NCBI RefSeq assembly: GCF_020921035.1
Contig: NC_063151.1
Span: 26,418,934 to 26,482,933, forward strand
Origin: Rhodamnia argentea
Taxonomy: Eukaryota; Streptophyta; Magnoliopsida; Myrtales; Myrtaceae
DNA: 64,000 nucleotides
Reading direction: 5' to 3'
A model generated the notes under the pieces. The model was not told the DNA's origin and made no database searches. It was given only the letters and a program-made list of their open reading frames with translations. Within the stretch, counting starts at the first letter, position 1. Each line of letters begins with the position of its first letter. A program made the position numbers and the translations under genes. Positions 23,619 through 36,229 of the stretch are shown here, in pieces.

Positions 23619-26600
23619 GATAAAAAAATCTACCCTGAGGCACACCAACCCAAAGCAAAAGCTATCCTTGCATTCGCTAAAAACACTCCCATCTGCGACA
23701 CGCAGCTTGAGAAAGACGAAAAGCAAGGAGCAGCAGCAATGATGGGAATGTCCACGGCGTCGCCGACATTGGAGAGAATCATCATGTCCTGGTTTTTGCC
23801 TTTTTTTTTTTTCCCTCTCAGGCTTTCTTTTCAAATTCTTTACCCGAATTACGTCGGATTTGATCTGCTTTCTTTTTTTCCATCTGGGTTCCCTTTACAG
23901 CCCAGATGTTATCATCAATTAGCCGCGAATCATTGATGAGCATGAGTCCTAGCGAGTGATGATGGCTCAGGAACACGATTCTAATGATTGACTATCATGT
24001 CCTAAAAACACCAAAGCTCCATCATGGTTTTGGTCCCCGTCTTTACTTCTTGTGGTCCTCTCTCGAGAAGAGCAATGGAATCGCTCCTCCACGAGCGACT
24101 GAAGTTCTCTGGTGGGCCTCGTCGTTGGGCTGGCGGGTCCGAGTTCCGACCCGCGGTTACTGCAGATTTCTTTTGCTTTTCTCACCTCAATTTTAGGCTT
24201 TAGAAACCGCCCGTTCGTTTTGGGTCCGCCGTTTGCTTTTGGACCCGCCAATGAATCAGTCAATCACTGATCGAGATGTTGGGATTTGGAAAGGGAAGGA
24301 GATTTTTTGGGTCGGATCTTGATCCGTAATCCATTTGGACCCATGCTGGAGCTCGTTCGTGCCAGGCCCCTTAAAGTGATCCCCGACTCCTAAAGTTCAC
24401 TCCATTCGATGGCTTCGTGGAATTCCTGATCGACCTATAATGACATGATCTTCTTAACCGAGACTTGTGGTGAGATCAGCGGCAAACATAAGTTTGCAGA
24501 AATCCGGAAGAGAGATGGATCGCCTGAGCTTGATTTCCATCGATCCGGCAACTCGGCGAGGACGGGCTTGACTGATGCATGCTGAATCGGTTTAGAGAGA
24601 TGCAAAAGATGACATAACATGAGCCGACTTGGGGATCCAAGCACGTAGCTAAGAGATGGGCTAGAGATATGGTACTCCTAAGTCCTAACTTTGACAGGCC
24701 CGACCAACCAACTCAGGTTTGCAATTAGCCAAACTCAACCCGGACCCGAGCACCCGTACACTTGTATCATGAGAACTTGAACTCTTAGGTTTGCACGTTC
24801 GTTGAGTAGTCGCTTTCCTAGTATTATTCCACGTTGTTTCCAGAGAAAATTTTGGAAAAACTAACATGCCACGTGCATTTGCCAACTCCAATTGCGCTCG
24901 ATGATTACGGATTGACCTTTCTTTTTGTTTGTTATCTAGACAGTCATCCTTTAAAATCGAATGATTCTCTTTGTTTCCTTATTGAATAATTGGGGTCAAA
25001 TAACGGATAACGAAAGAAGAAAGGGTCAAGCTATTGGAAAAATCATCGGTGTAAAAAGCAAGGCCATATGGTGGATTTGAAATTAAATCGAGAGATGCTT
25101 TGAATTCGAAGAAAGCGAGAGGAAAATCCCGTCCTCGGTCTCGCTAAATCAGATAAGTCTTTGCAGCTTAATCCTCCGACACGGTCAAAATTCACGTATT
25201 GGTCCCCGAACTCTTTTTTTGTCATGCGCGTTTTGCTTCTTTTAACTGCGTTTTTGCAGAGACCGTCGGCAAATATTGCAAAAGCGACACGAAAAATAGA
25301 GGAAAAAAAAGTTTTTCCTCTCCAAATTTAGCATAGACTTTACACGTCCCAAAACGAGAAGAGTTGTGATCTTATCTGTTACATTCTCGGTGATAATAAT
25401 ATTAACGCCAATTAAGGAAAAAATTAGTTATTTTTGGAATTTTCGTGAATTGTCGCGCACCGTAGAATGGGTCGACACGGTGACTACGGCTCGTTCGAGG
25501 TCTGATGTACGCCACCAACCAAAGTCAACGTTTGACTGCACCGGGTCAACGCAATTCATCTTTCGGACTTTCCCTTCCCTCTCTCTAGTTTTCCTTCAAT
25601 AGGCTCCCCTCTTTTGTTTTCTAAGTTCTTTTTTTTGGTCGAATTGTTTTCTAAGTTGAATCGGTGAAAAATGACGGGGATGATTTTCGAACTTTTGCTT
25701 GCCTTTTTTTTTTTTTACTTTTTAGTTTAGTCAATATAATTCTTTCGTTTGTTCGAACGACGAATTAGATATTCTCTGTTGATGGGAATTATTTTATATG
25801 TCGAGTCATGCTTTTGAATATAATGAGTTAACAAGTCCCATCATTCTATCCATCTTCTTTAGAAAATGAAAAAAATAAATAAAATTAAGGCGTCAGCAAC
25901 TCCAAGCATTATTTGGTGACATTGATTTTTAGATCAATTTACTTGGAAAATCCAAGTTTAATCTCTTTATTTTTTGCTTGTGCACCGTTCAAACTTAATA
26001 GATTGTAAAACCGTATTGGCAGATTTCATTAACTTGAATTGATAGAAGATGATATCGAACATTTTTCTTTAGTTTAGTAACCGGATCGAACATTTACTTG
26101 TAATTTAAGGACCAAATTGAACAAACTAAAAATACAAAGATGTCATTGTACATTCAACCAAAGTTTAAGAATTATATGTGTAAATTTTTCCCACAGGAAT
26201 AATGCATCCGTTATTCTTTTTTTTAACTTTGCATTTTGCTTCTTTTTACCTTCTCATATACTACTTAGTTGACTACGCAGAGATGGGGAACGCATGCCCC
26301 ATCTTGCAAAACACAAGTCTGTGTGCCATACTGAGCCTTAGGGTGTTGTCCGTTGACATGTATGCCGTCACTTTTCAGGAGGCCGTCCATATTGGTAATG
26401 CTTTAGCTTGAGCACACTTAACTTTAAAGCTCCAAAGCAAAGCTTGCCGTTAAGTCAAAAGACGTTTTCGCGAGTTAATTCAAGTTTTAACATCTATATC
26501 ACAGCCACACTCTCATTTCTTGTTATACAATTCGATTTATTCATGCCCTTTCGCCATTCTAGAAGTTTACCAGAAACTGCTCCTTGTCCAAGTCTTAAGG

Positions 26601-29177
26601 TTTCGAGGACCACTTCTCGCCCTTGTCGAACTGGATTGTTACAGTTGTATACACGAAGCGTGCGAGGAGACAAACTCTCGCGAGAAATGTATTTCCCCTT
26701 TTAACTCATACGCCACTAATTTGGCTTTCCTATAATACTAAGGCATGTCTCAATAATAGAAAGATCAATCCCCTTGCGCCCACCAATACATAAAATCCTC
26801 AAAATCGAAATTCACATCGAAACTTGGAATTGCGCAGCGAAATTTATACAACTCTTTCCAATCATTGGTTACTTCTCTAAGAGAGAATAGCATCTACTTA
26901 ATCGTTAAGATAAATCTAGAACCTAATCGGATGATCGTTAAAAGTGAACATCAAACCACATAAGATATTAGAATACCATCTAAATTTCTTGAAAACCCTA
27001 TGAGTAAGTTTACTACAGAAAGGAAACATAAAAAAAATATAATCCTAAACATATCGAATAATAAAAACTTAAAATCGAATCTTGAAGCCCCCTCTTCATT
27101 GGTGAAAATAGGAAAAAATTAAATGGTTCTAGGTAGAACCTGGAAGACTAGAATCGGACCGGTATAAATTTGTTTGGTTCTAGGTTTTGAGGCATGCGTG
27201 GTAGGTTTTAGGTTTCAAAAATTGAGAAACTTGTTCCGGTGGGTAGATTTTAGGTTTCGGGATAAGTGGAACCTGGAATAAATTTTGCGTTTTTCTTGAT
27301 ATATGCCTTTGCGCGATACAGCGGTACTCCATGGCGTCCGATGATGAGTGTGTAATCTGGAACTACTAGTATGAGCTTCAATTTTTAACGATATTTATGA
27401 CCGAGACTTTTACTTTGTTAATGCTCCATATTTATTCGTGTATCTAGATATGAGTTGTGGTCAATAGATTGTACCAGCAAATGATGGTCATTAAAGGTGA
27501 TTATTCGCTGCAATCGTTCGATTAAGAATTTGAGTAGATCTTGAAACCGATCCCAAAGCCCGTGACAGGATAGGTTCCGGGTTTCAAGGTATGCACGATA
27601 TGTTTCAAGTTATAAAAATTGAGGAACTCGGAACCCCTCACCCCTAAAATTATATGAAAAAAAAAAAGATGAACTTTACTTTTTGGTAATATTTCTTTTT
27701 CCGTTAAGCAAGTGGTCACCAAAAAGGCCACACAACACAGAAAAACCAAACACAAAGGTCACTTTCAAATGTGGTTGGGATGTGGAGTCGTATTTGTCAA
27801 AGTTCATTGCCCTAACCCACATCTCGTTTGGGTCCGAAAAGTCAGTCGATCTTGACCTCCTTTGATTTAGAAGATCTTCCGTCCTTTCGTTTGTTTGCTC
27901 TTCTTCCCTTTCCTACCACCGTCTTTTTTTTTTATAATTAAATTAATCCAATAATAATTGACTTTAATATATCAAATTGTTTGCAGATTATTCTAATATT
28001 CATTCTATCTCGGTCACTGTCCCCGATAGAAAATAGTATTATCCATTTATACGTCGTGTTATAGTGTTATCTGTTGACTCGCAAGATGAGGATGCTTCAT
28101 TTCAATCTCTACTTAGCAAAGATGGTAAAATTGCCCTTTCCCATGATGAAAGGTTTGACTTTTGAGCCTTGTTGCATCGGATTTGCTTCACGTATTCTCG
28201 CCCTTGATCTGTGACCATTCATGTGTGCAGCTCGTGGTTGAATGACCGCCCTTTCTTTTCCTCACGCAGTACCATGCTATTCAAAAGCCTGCCCATGTTT
28301 CCCGAAATCGAGCATTCGATGCCATTTTAAGATGAGCGTGACCCGTTACCAGGTTACACGATTGAAATGTCGCGCTAATAATTATTGCGAGGTCTGAAAA
28401 TTTGAGCTCTCACTCTTCCCCATCTGAAGCCGAGATTACTCGCCGCCCTTGTCTGATCGGAGGAAGGTCTTTTTCACGTTGATGTTTAGTTTACCAAGGC
28501 TTCTCGAGAGACCGAGTCGAATGTCGACAGTTAGTATCTTGACGGCTTCGTCATTCGAGCACCTTCTTGGACCTGTTCTTGTGCACGACTTATCTCCTGG
28601 TTCACCTTGCTCCATCACAACCATTTTTCCAAGCGACGTGCACCATCAAACAACTTGCGAAAGCCACGACAAGCCGCCATGATGGATGGCGACGAAGTTA
28701 CCTCGCAACTCTGTCCGAACGCGACATGATGCGTTCCGCTAATTTTCCCAAAACATGCTCGATGGGGACAGTAGCGTTTTCAAACGTACAGTGGCCTAGT
28801 TGAAAGTCCCGGCGATTTACAATGCATTAAACCGACTAAGATTGCGACAAAGGTGTAACAACCCGCGGTGGGTTAAAGTTTTGAAATTCCGTTCACCTAT
28901 TCCAGACGCGTGGGAATGACGGGTGCATGATGGAAACAAGAGCACACGAGAGGGGATTGGAATGAGCGAATGAATGAAATGGAGTTTGTCAGACCCGGAT
29001 GGGTCCAGTCGAGCCATAAATGGTTCGACCAAAATAGACCTATTTAACCAACATAAATCTCGTAGACTATACTCATTTCATAACCGATCTAACCCATATT
29101 TCAAAACCACTACCATATCCAAACCGAGGTGAAAGTGTAAAGTGAGTGAGCTCGAGATCGCATGAGGACTAGAGAGA

Positions 29178-29180
<3 letters not shown>

Positions 29181-29209
<29 letters not shown>
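29181..29209. repeat. (GA)n microsatellite
   Basis: An uninterrupted GA run of about 14 units in intergenic DNA. Confidence 0.9.
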
Positions 29210-29212
<3 letters not shown>

Positions 29213-29983
29213 TAAAGGTGGGTTGAGTTAAAATTTATCATAAACCCATTTATGATTGCTCATATTGTGTTTAAACCCATTCATAACACATTTATCGAAT
29301 GTAACTAACCTATATAATAATCTAACCCATCATATATGAGTTAAGAAATGAATTTTTGACTCATTTTGACAGGTTTAATTTTTACATGTTGTCTCATTCA
29401 TATAACAAAGAAATACATATAAATTTTCTTTCTAGAAGTTTGGTATAGTGAGAGGAACTAAAGTTGAATCTTTCTAGCCAATGATGAGAAGAAAATTCCC
29501 TAAACGAAGCCGATAGTCAATTATATAATCGATCGAAACGCAAATTTTCCAAGGCTTGGAAAGCGAAGTGGCCTCTTCCATTCGAATTTCAACAGGGACG
29601 ACCCGCATGACTCAAGCCAATGACCAACTTCAATGTTTAGTTCACCTACCCCGGTCACAAACGTCGTCGTCGTTTTCTTCTGAAGATGAAGTCGTTAAAG
29701 GTGCTCATCGATATCTTTAGTACTTTTCATTTACCGCAATTTTGCTTTCGTTTTTTTTTTTTTTTTTTGGGTGCGTGGGAAAAATGAACTTCTCAATAAT
29801 TGTTTTCCTTATGACCAAAAAAAAAAAAAAAATAATTGTTTTCCTGGCGTGATGCTGACGTGGTGCTGCGAAAGCTAGTACGGCCCGCATCCCGCGCACC
29901 ACATGAGTCTGGTAAGAATGACGTTCACGAAGCAATCCTAGAGGATGTTTTTATTTATGGTCTGGTAAATTACATTAAACATC

Positions 29984-31259
29984 GGTAAGTGTCAACATAC
30001 TGTTTCATGGGATTACCAACTTTTTGGATCGTTTGCAAATTACCATTTACCTTGATACTTTTTATTTGCATGGCTTATCCACGTTTGAAGTTACTAACCG
30101 TTTTATGAAATTGTTGACTTAAATTAGAGCGACTTATCAACTTTTATTAGATTGAAGTGCTAAACAACATTGGTATACCGACTCTTTTTGAATAACTTAC
30201 CTATATTTAATTGTTTTTTTTTTAAGTTCTCTAACTTACCAACTTTTCTATTAAGTTACCATTTTTTTTATTTACCTTGGTTAGCAACCCCTAAATATTT
30301 ACTTTCTCTTTTTAGAGATTATGAACTTAAATTAGCGTGACTTAGTAACTTTTCTCACATTAAATTATCACCCAGGTATTGAGTTATCAACTCTACTTTA
30401 AGTTACTCAATGTGTTTACTTAACTTCCTTGAATTTGTCAACTTTTCTTCTCTTTTTCAAACTTTTATCTAAATTTCCTAAAAATGCTTTAAAGTCATCA
30501 TTTTTATTTTCAAAAAGTACCAACCCTAACCAGATTGACTTGACAATTTTTTTCTAATCAAATTACCCATTTGTTAACTTTTATTGACTTTTCTCAACCA
30601 CGCCAGAAATATATCAAGTCTTATATGAAGTGATAACTTTACTTTAAGTGACTTTATCTACTTGTCTCCAACTAAGCAATCAATTAGTTTTGTGTTGCCA
30701 ACTCTCATTTGGATTATTAACTAACATTTATTTTTTTACCAACTTTTCCATTAGGTTAAGTAATTGGAAAAAAAGTTAACAAGTCATTCAAATAAAAAGT
30801 CCGTTGTTTAATATTAACAATTAGAAAATGCAAAGCATTTGTAAGAAAAGTAAATAAAAAGTGACAAAAGTTTTTTTTTTTTGTCATAGATAAAAGAGTT
30901 AATAATCTAAAACCAATCAAAGAAGCATAGCATCTAACTAAACAAGAGTTAGTAATGCAAAACTGGTTGGTCGTAGAAAATGAAAATTAGTGATAAAAAC
31001 CAAGTTGATAGCTTAATAAAAAAAAAAGTCGATAAATCACTAGATAAAAGATTGATATTTAAATTTCTATGAGAGTTGATAAATATAAGATATAGGCAAG
31101 ACAGAAAAAAAAAAACTTATAGAAAATAAGAAAAGGCGGTAATTCGCAACCAACAAAAAAGAGTTCATAATTTCATAAAAGTGTTAGTAAGTTGCCAACA
31201 AGTTAGTTTGAAAACCGGTAATTTTCTTTACCAAAAGATTTTGTTTTTGACACTCACCA
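29984..31259. mobile_element. AT-rich inverted-repeat (foldback-like) element
   Basis: The left end reads GGTAAGTGTCAACA and the reverse complement of the right end reads GGTGAGTGTCAAAA. Words such as TTACCAACTTTT recur through the left half, and their complements (AAAAGTTAACAAG, AAAAGTTGATA-like) through the right half. The whole segment therefore looks like two long, heavily diverged inverted arms. No coding potential and no clear target duplication. Ends are approximate. Confidence 0.4.
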
Positions 31260-33124
31260 GTTTTTTTCACATATCTACTGGCACAAAAAAAAAAAAAAGA
31301 TCCATTTTTTAGATGGAAATAATAGAATCATCCGACAACAAAATGTGCTGAATTTTTCCAAAAGTACATCTGGAGATCATATGTAAAGATCAGCAAGTAC
31401 CTTCTTCATTACCTAGTCTTAGCCTATACAGAATCAAATGTATACAAGCTAATGTAATACATTTATCTTAGAACTATCTCATGGAGTCATTTGAACAAGA
31501 GACTAAGTGAAGGATAGGTGTTAGGTTCCCATTGGAAAGATAAAGACACAAATTTATATTTAAAATGCCTAAGACATTTTAGGTGAACTTCAAAATAGAA
31601 CCGAGCATCGAATTTCTCTAAAAAAAGGGGGAAAACACAGAAAGACACAATGGGAGAAATTTATTCATAGGGTAGACATATAGAGTGACTCACTATTTGC
31701 TTGGTAAATTGACTCCGAAATGGATAATAATAACAGCAATTATGTACAGGAGAAGCGAGGAGGTTATCCGTTGGCAATAAGCATAGCCGTGGAGGGTTAT
31801 AAATAATCAGGAAGTTAGGTCAAGAAACTCTTTAAAAAAAGAAACAAGGAGGTCTTCTAGCTAGCCTAATTCCAACCCCGTTCTCCACAGGATCATTTCA
31901 CTCTGCTTGCTTTATCCTTCTAATCGACCAGAAGACCGAGATAGGCATCTAGTTTCTACATGGGGAAGTTTCAAACTGATAGAATAATTAAATATTAAAT
32001 TACACCCTCATCTAATAAGTTTTTTTTTTATCATATTTACATAGCAGGTTAAACTTTTAGAACAGTTGGCAATGGTCTCACCAAAATATCACGTGATATC
32101 ATATCACAAGATCCTTAATTTAAACCTTTCCAAGCCCATTTATCTTTTCAATTAAATATGTTTGCTCCTATTATTAAGTAGAAGGAACTAAATGTGAAGG
32201 TCCCATCACATCTCACACAAGCAAAGCAAAGCAAGTGCGTCAGCTTACGTGCACCCACTTCGCATTGTCCAAGGGTCAAGATAAGACCATGGTGACAATC
32301 ACACCAGATGGAAGTGTAAGATTTGGTGGACCTAAACATGGCAAAGATCCGAGACATTGGGCATCGCTAGTGGTTCATTTTACCAACCCCAACTTCAGCC
32401 AAATACCCTTTTGATTTGGGTGAGGTTGGGTTACCAAGGAAGTCGTAAGCATGTCTGTCCAATTTTAAGTGGTGAGAATCGGTAGCTGGCTTCGCATTCA
32501 TACGTGTGAGGGAACCGAAAGCGTTAGGCATAACTTGTTAGAGTCTTAAAGAGGATTTCCAAGTTAGAATACCGGAGGTCCCGTACTCAAATCTCACAAA
32601 CTGTATGCAAGCTATTGAAGGACTTCAGGGCCACTTACACAAGCCAAAGATCTGGACTTGGACGGTTCATCGATCTTGCGGTTTATTTCATAGATTCTCC
32701 GAGTAGACGGGATCTTTGTGCTCATGCTTTGGACGATGTAAAAGAGTTGTACATGGGAGGTGGTTTTGTAGTCAGCAAAGTCACGTTAGACTTGATTTAT
32801 GCAATTATTTCAAGATTTGCATGGAGGAAGGGAGGGAGAGAAAGATCATTACAAGAATAATTGATAAACAAATGATGACAACCGTATTTTTGAGACATCT
32901 CACATCACCCTAGTAAAGTTAGGATAACACAATTAGCAATACCGGACATAGATCTTCTATTTTTACTATCTCAATAAATCTCAACTACTGATTTACGAAA
33001 CAAGCTTTCTATCGATGTTAAGATTTATCAAGGGATATAACATCCTCTATTTGGCTTATCGATCACTTGTAGGATCCATTTCATTTCCTAACATGCCAAC
33101 ACCATCTTCAGTCTAGGGAGTGAA

Positions 33125-33292
33125 TTTGATGCAACGAGTGACGTGTTCCTCCATCCAAATGACGTTACACCTCCCACTTGTACGGGTCACAATTATGCCA
33201 TCTCGATGTTTGTCTCCGCAATGAAGAACGGTTGGACAACCTCGTCTCTCAAATGGACTATGTGCTTTCGGATGATGCGATGGTTTGCATGA
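33125..33292 (+). pseudogene. Possible remnant of a Copia-type gag N-terminus
   Basis: One frame reads VFLHPNDVTPPTCTGHNYA followed by SAMKNGW and then a stop. The order FLHPxD...xNYxxxxxxMxxA resembles the start of plant Ty1/Copia gag polyproteins. The match is short, lacks the usual Trp after NY, and there is no downstream reverse transcriptase or LTR nearby, so this is weak. Confidence 0.25.
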
Positions 33293-33581
33293 CAGATCAA
33301 TACTTCAAGCAATCAAATGTGTCTCGAAAGTCAAACATGTCAATTTGAAGAATTCATTGCACGAAAGAAGTGTATCGTGCATTTTTTTTTTCAAGAGAAT
33401 TACTAATTTGACAGTCTAATAATATTATCATTATTTTTTATTCCATACTTTTTTAATTAATAAGTACTTTATGTAGAACATGCGATGATAGTGTATGGAT
33501 CTACAGTAAAAAATAATTGACATCTTGTTAGACCGTTAGGGAAACATTTCCTATTCTTTAATGAGAGGATAGATTATTCAA

Positions 33582-33950
33582 GATAATTACAAAAAAAATT
33601 CTTAAATCTTATAAACCGATTCAGTCTTAAATATTTCACTTTCGTCAATTTAGTCTTAAATTTTTTGCTGATTTGTCAATGTAGTCTTGCGATGACGTAG
33701 ACAATTTTTTCATTTTCTTAGAAAAAAATTGAATATCTTTTCCATTTTCTCTTTTTCCTTTTTGAATAAAGAAAATTTAAAACAAACGGAAAAATTATCC
33801 ACGTAAGTACCGACCGTATCATGTAAGATATCCGACATCTATGTTGATTTTTTGGTTAAAATTGGCTGGAATTACTACATTGACAAATTTTTAAAACGCT
33901 TAGGACTAAATTACCGAAATTGAAAAGTTATAACCTTTTTGGTAATCATC
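33582..33950. mobile_element. Mutator-like MITE, diverged copy
   Basis: The left arm (GATAATTACAAAAA..., then AATTTAGTCTTAAA) and the reverse complement of the right arm (GATGATTACCAAAA..., then AATTTAGTCCTAAG) match phrase by phrase over about 90 bp. The middle contains GATGACGTAGACA-like sequence on the left. These phrases are shared with the elements at 384, 1764 and 61109. I could not find a convincing target duplication. Confidence 0.5.
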
Positions 33951-34885
33951 CTGAATATTCTCATTATTGTTGACCGATGTTGTTATAATATGTCTCGAGT
34001 TTAAGCTCGAAGCGAAAACTGTGAAGATTCCGAATCGATTATTTGCGGACATCCGAAATCGAGCAAAGGAAAATATATACGTAATCAACTTACGAATTAA
34101 AGTTGATTGTCCGTTGGTGTCTTTGAGCAAGAAATAGAAAAGTCCAATGCAGACTTGGACTCGGTTAACATAAGATAAAGGACAAGAATAAAAGAAGATA
34201 CGGAAGTCAGTTTCATATGAATTTGGCAAGACAACAACCGAACAGGAAATCTTTATTTGCATATTCGGTGTTGACTTCTTTGACCGAGATAGACATTCAC
34301 TTTCTTTGGCGGTGGCTTATACATATAAATATTCTCAAAAGGGTTTGTTTTATATAGCGCCGGTTATTGATCCAACGAAGTGGAACTTCTTGAAGCGCCG
34401 TTTCCAACTGAGTGCTTAATATTAAGACTTCATTTTGTTCGTGGAATTACATCAAGAATTTAAATGTCGAAACCGATTAAATCTTGAGGTTATTTCATTA
34501 GAAATTGGGGGCTAAACACTATGTGCGTTCTTGAATGTAATTGGGGTTGAGAAATACCGAGAGTGTTTGAGTGATTCGATTGTGGTTCCGTAATCTCCGT
34601 GTATCGCTCGTTCGATAGTGGAATTTGTTGCTATTCTCCCCGTGGACGTAGATCTCTACGACCAAACCACATACATTTGATGTCCGATTTATTTTATTGT
34701 TCTGTCTATTTTATCGTTTGATCGCTTATTCGGTGCAACGGATGTGATGTAATCAAGGTGCACCAAGAGGAGTTTAGGACTCTGCAAAGAAACAAGGAGA
34801 AGATGCGTTACTGATAAATACCCTTTGGCACCACACACTTATAAATAAAATAAACTAGATCGGTTCATTTTTGTTGATTGATATC

Positions 34886-35425
34886 GTGGCAATTTTGGAC
34901 ACGACATGATAACACATTCAAACACGAGACGGATTTAGCAAGTTTAGGTTGAGTCTAATCGTGTTCGGGTCAATTTGGCATCGACCTGCAAGGCGCGGTT
35001 AATAATTCTATCGTGCACGTGCCAAAATTGCCATACACGAAATTGATTCGGACCATCCGTTTTAACTTAATTGGAATTGTTGACACGACGTTTGTGTGAA
35101 CCCGTCCAAAATATTTAGCTACAAAGCACTAGTCTTTTCATGTTAGTCACTATTAAGATTGTAAATTGATGGATTATTATAACCTCTATATTAGTTTCAT
35201 GAAGAATGGAGAGCATCTCGTCTCGGGTTCTTGTTCGTGGGGGGATTGCGTGTCTAGCCGGTCGAGCAATGTCGCGTGTGGACCAGTTAAATTTCACAAT
35301 CGTACTCGTGGCGCGTAGGTCTACACCATTAATTGATCGCGTCTTCTATTTGGGTTTAATTGTTGAATAAGGCTAATTCTTATGCCGACCCGATACAAAC
35401 ACGACCCGGAAACATGAATTGCCAC
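34886..35425. mobile_element. hAT-like MITE with GTGGCAATT ends
   Basis: It starts GTGGCAATTTTGGACACGAC and ends in ACACGACCC...GAATTGCCAC, so both ends carry GTGGCAATT in inverted orientation followed by ACACGA-rich sequence. The inside has further CGTGTTCGGGTCAATT-like phrases. This composition is familiar from abundant plant hAT-like short elements. No clear 8-bp duplication is visible, so the boundaries may be off. Confidence 0.5.
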
Positions 35426-35570
35426 CAACTAGGACGAAGGAGTTGGTGAATCAAAGTGGATCAATTCCGCGCAAAGCACAAGATTCAATCTCTCTTTTCC
35501 AATTCCCCACAAAAGAGAACAACGTTTGATTCAATGCATATGAATATGGCAACCACTACTCTAGCTTGCG

Positions 35571-35578
35571 TATAAATA
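35571..35578 (+). promoter_or_regulatory. Putative TATA box of the first ABCG gene
   Basis: TATAAATA preceded by GCG and followed about 45 bp later by a CT-rich tract. This is good core-promoter spacing for a start site near 35605 and implies a leader of about 600 nt, which contains several out-of-frame AUGs. Confidence 0.55.
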
Positions 35579-35616
35579 CCCACAGCAACTTCTCCTGATG
35601 CACTTTGCCCCCTCCC

Positions 35617-35620
<4 letters not shown>

Positions 35621-35648
<28 letters not shown>
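35621..35648. repeat. (CT)n tract in probable 5'UTR
   Basis: A run of about 14 CT units just downstream of the TATA box. CT/GA tracts near transcription starts recur at the SHH and malic enzyme genes in this window. Confidence 0.85.
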
Positions 35649-35652
<4 letters not shown>

Positions 35653-36229
35653 GTGAAAATTGCAAAAGCTGCAAATAGAGAGATTTGAGCTCTGGAGTCA
35701 CTCTGTTTTGAGCGCTCTCTCTCTCTGCGTGGAGCTGAGTAAGTTTCTCCAGAAAAGCTACGCCCTTTATGCATGCTGTGAAACCACATGGGTCTGGTTC
35801 AAGAACACAGTGCCGAATCTGCATCAATCTTTCCCCTTTTCATTCTTTGGCATTGGGCAGTAGAGAGGTTCAAGAATGATTTTGTGTTGCTATGTGGGCA
35901 AAGCCCGTTTGCTCTTTTAAGCTCATCCAATGCTCAAAATGCTTTTTGCCTCCTGTTTTTTAGCACCCGAGCGAGATTACATCTTTTTGATGGCAACACG
36001 GGTTCACTTTCGTGATATGTACCGTGTTTGTTACCTTTTTTGCAACTCATGCGAGGTCCATTTCACCTGCAACTCCCAGGCAACATGTCATTATTCCTAC
36101 AATTTTGCGGTTCAGTGGAAACAAACCATGTTTCGGCTCTGTTCACATTCTCAATTGATTCGTTTTGTTTGGGGGTGGGTGGTGGGGGAGTTGCGAATCA
36201 TTCTACTGACAACTTCCTCGTGTTTATGA

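Larger units (their letters stand above)
23619..36229. other. Gene-poor, repeat-rich 12.6-kb intergenic region
   Basis: This lies between the minus-strand oxygenase and the plus-strand ABCG pair. No open frame exceeds about 120 codons and none shows a splice-compatible gene. It contains imperfect direct repeats near 27172-27242 and 27570-27637, a GA microsatellite (29181-29209), sequence at about 28985-29400 rich in AAACCCATTTATG-type phrases typical of decayed hAT-like elements, an inverted-repeat element (29984-31259), a possible Copia gag remnant (33125-33292), a Mutator-like element (33582-33950) and another inverted-repeat element (34886-35425). The last ~650 bp form the promoter and leader of the first ABCG gene. 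Confidence 0.6.

Noticed and set aside
26408..26735. Two overlapping plus-strand frames of 71-98 codons
   Set aside because: No recognisable domain, no splice context, and composition like the surrounding intergenic DNA.
28436..28700. Overlapping open frames on both strands resembling a conserved protein segment
   Set aside because: Neither strand continues into plausible exons, no motif was recognised, and the frames shadow each other.
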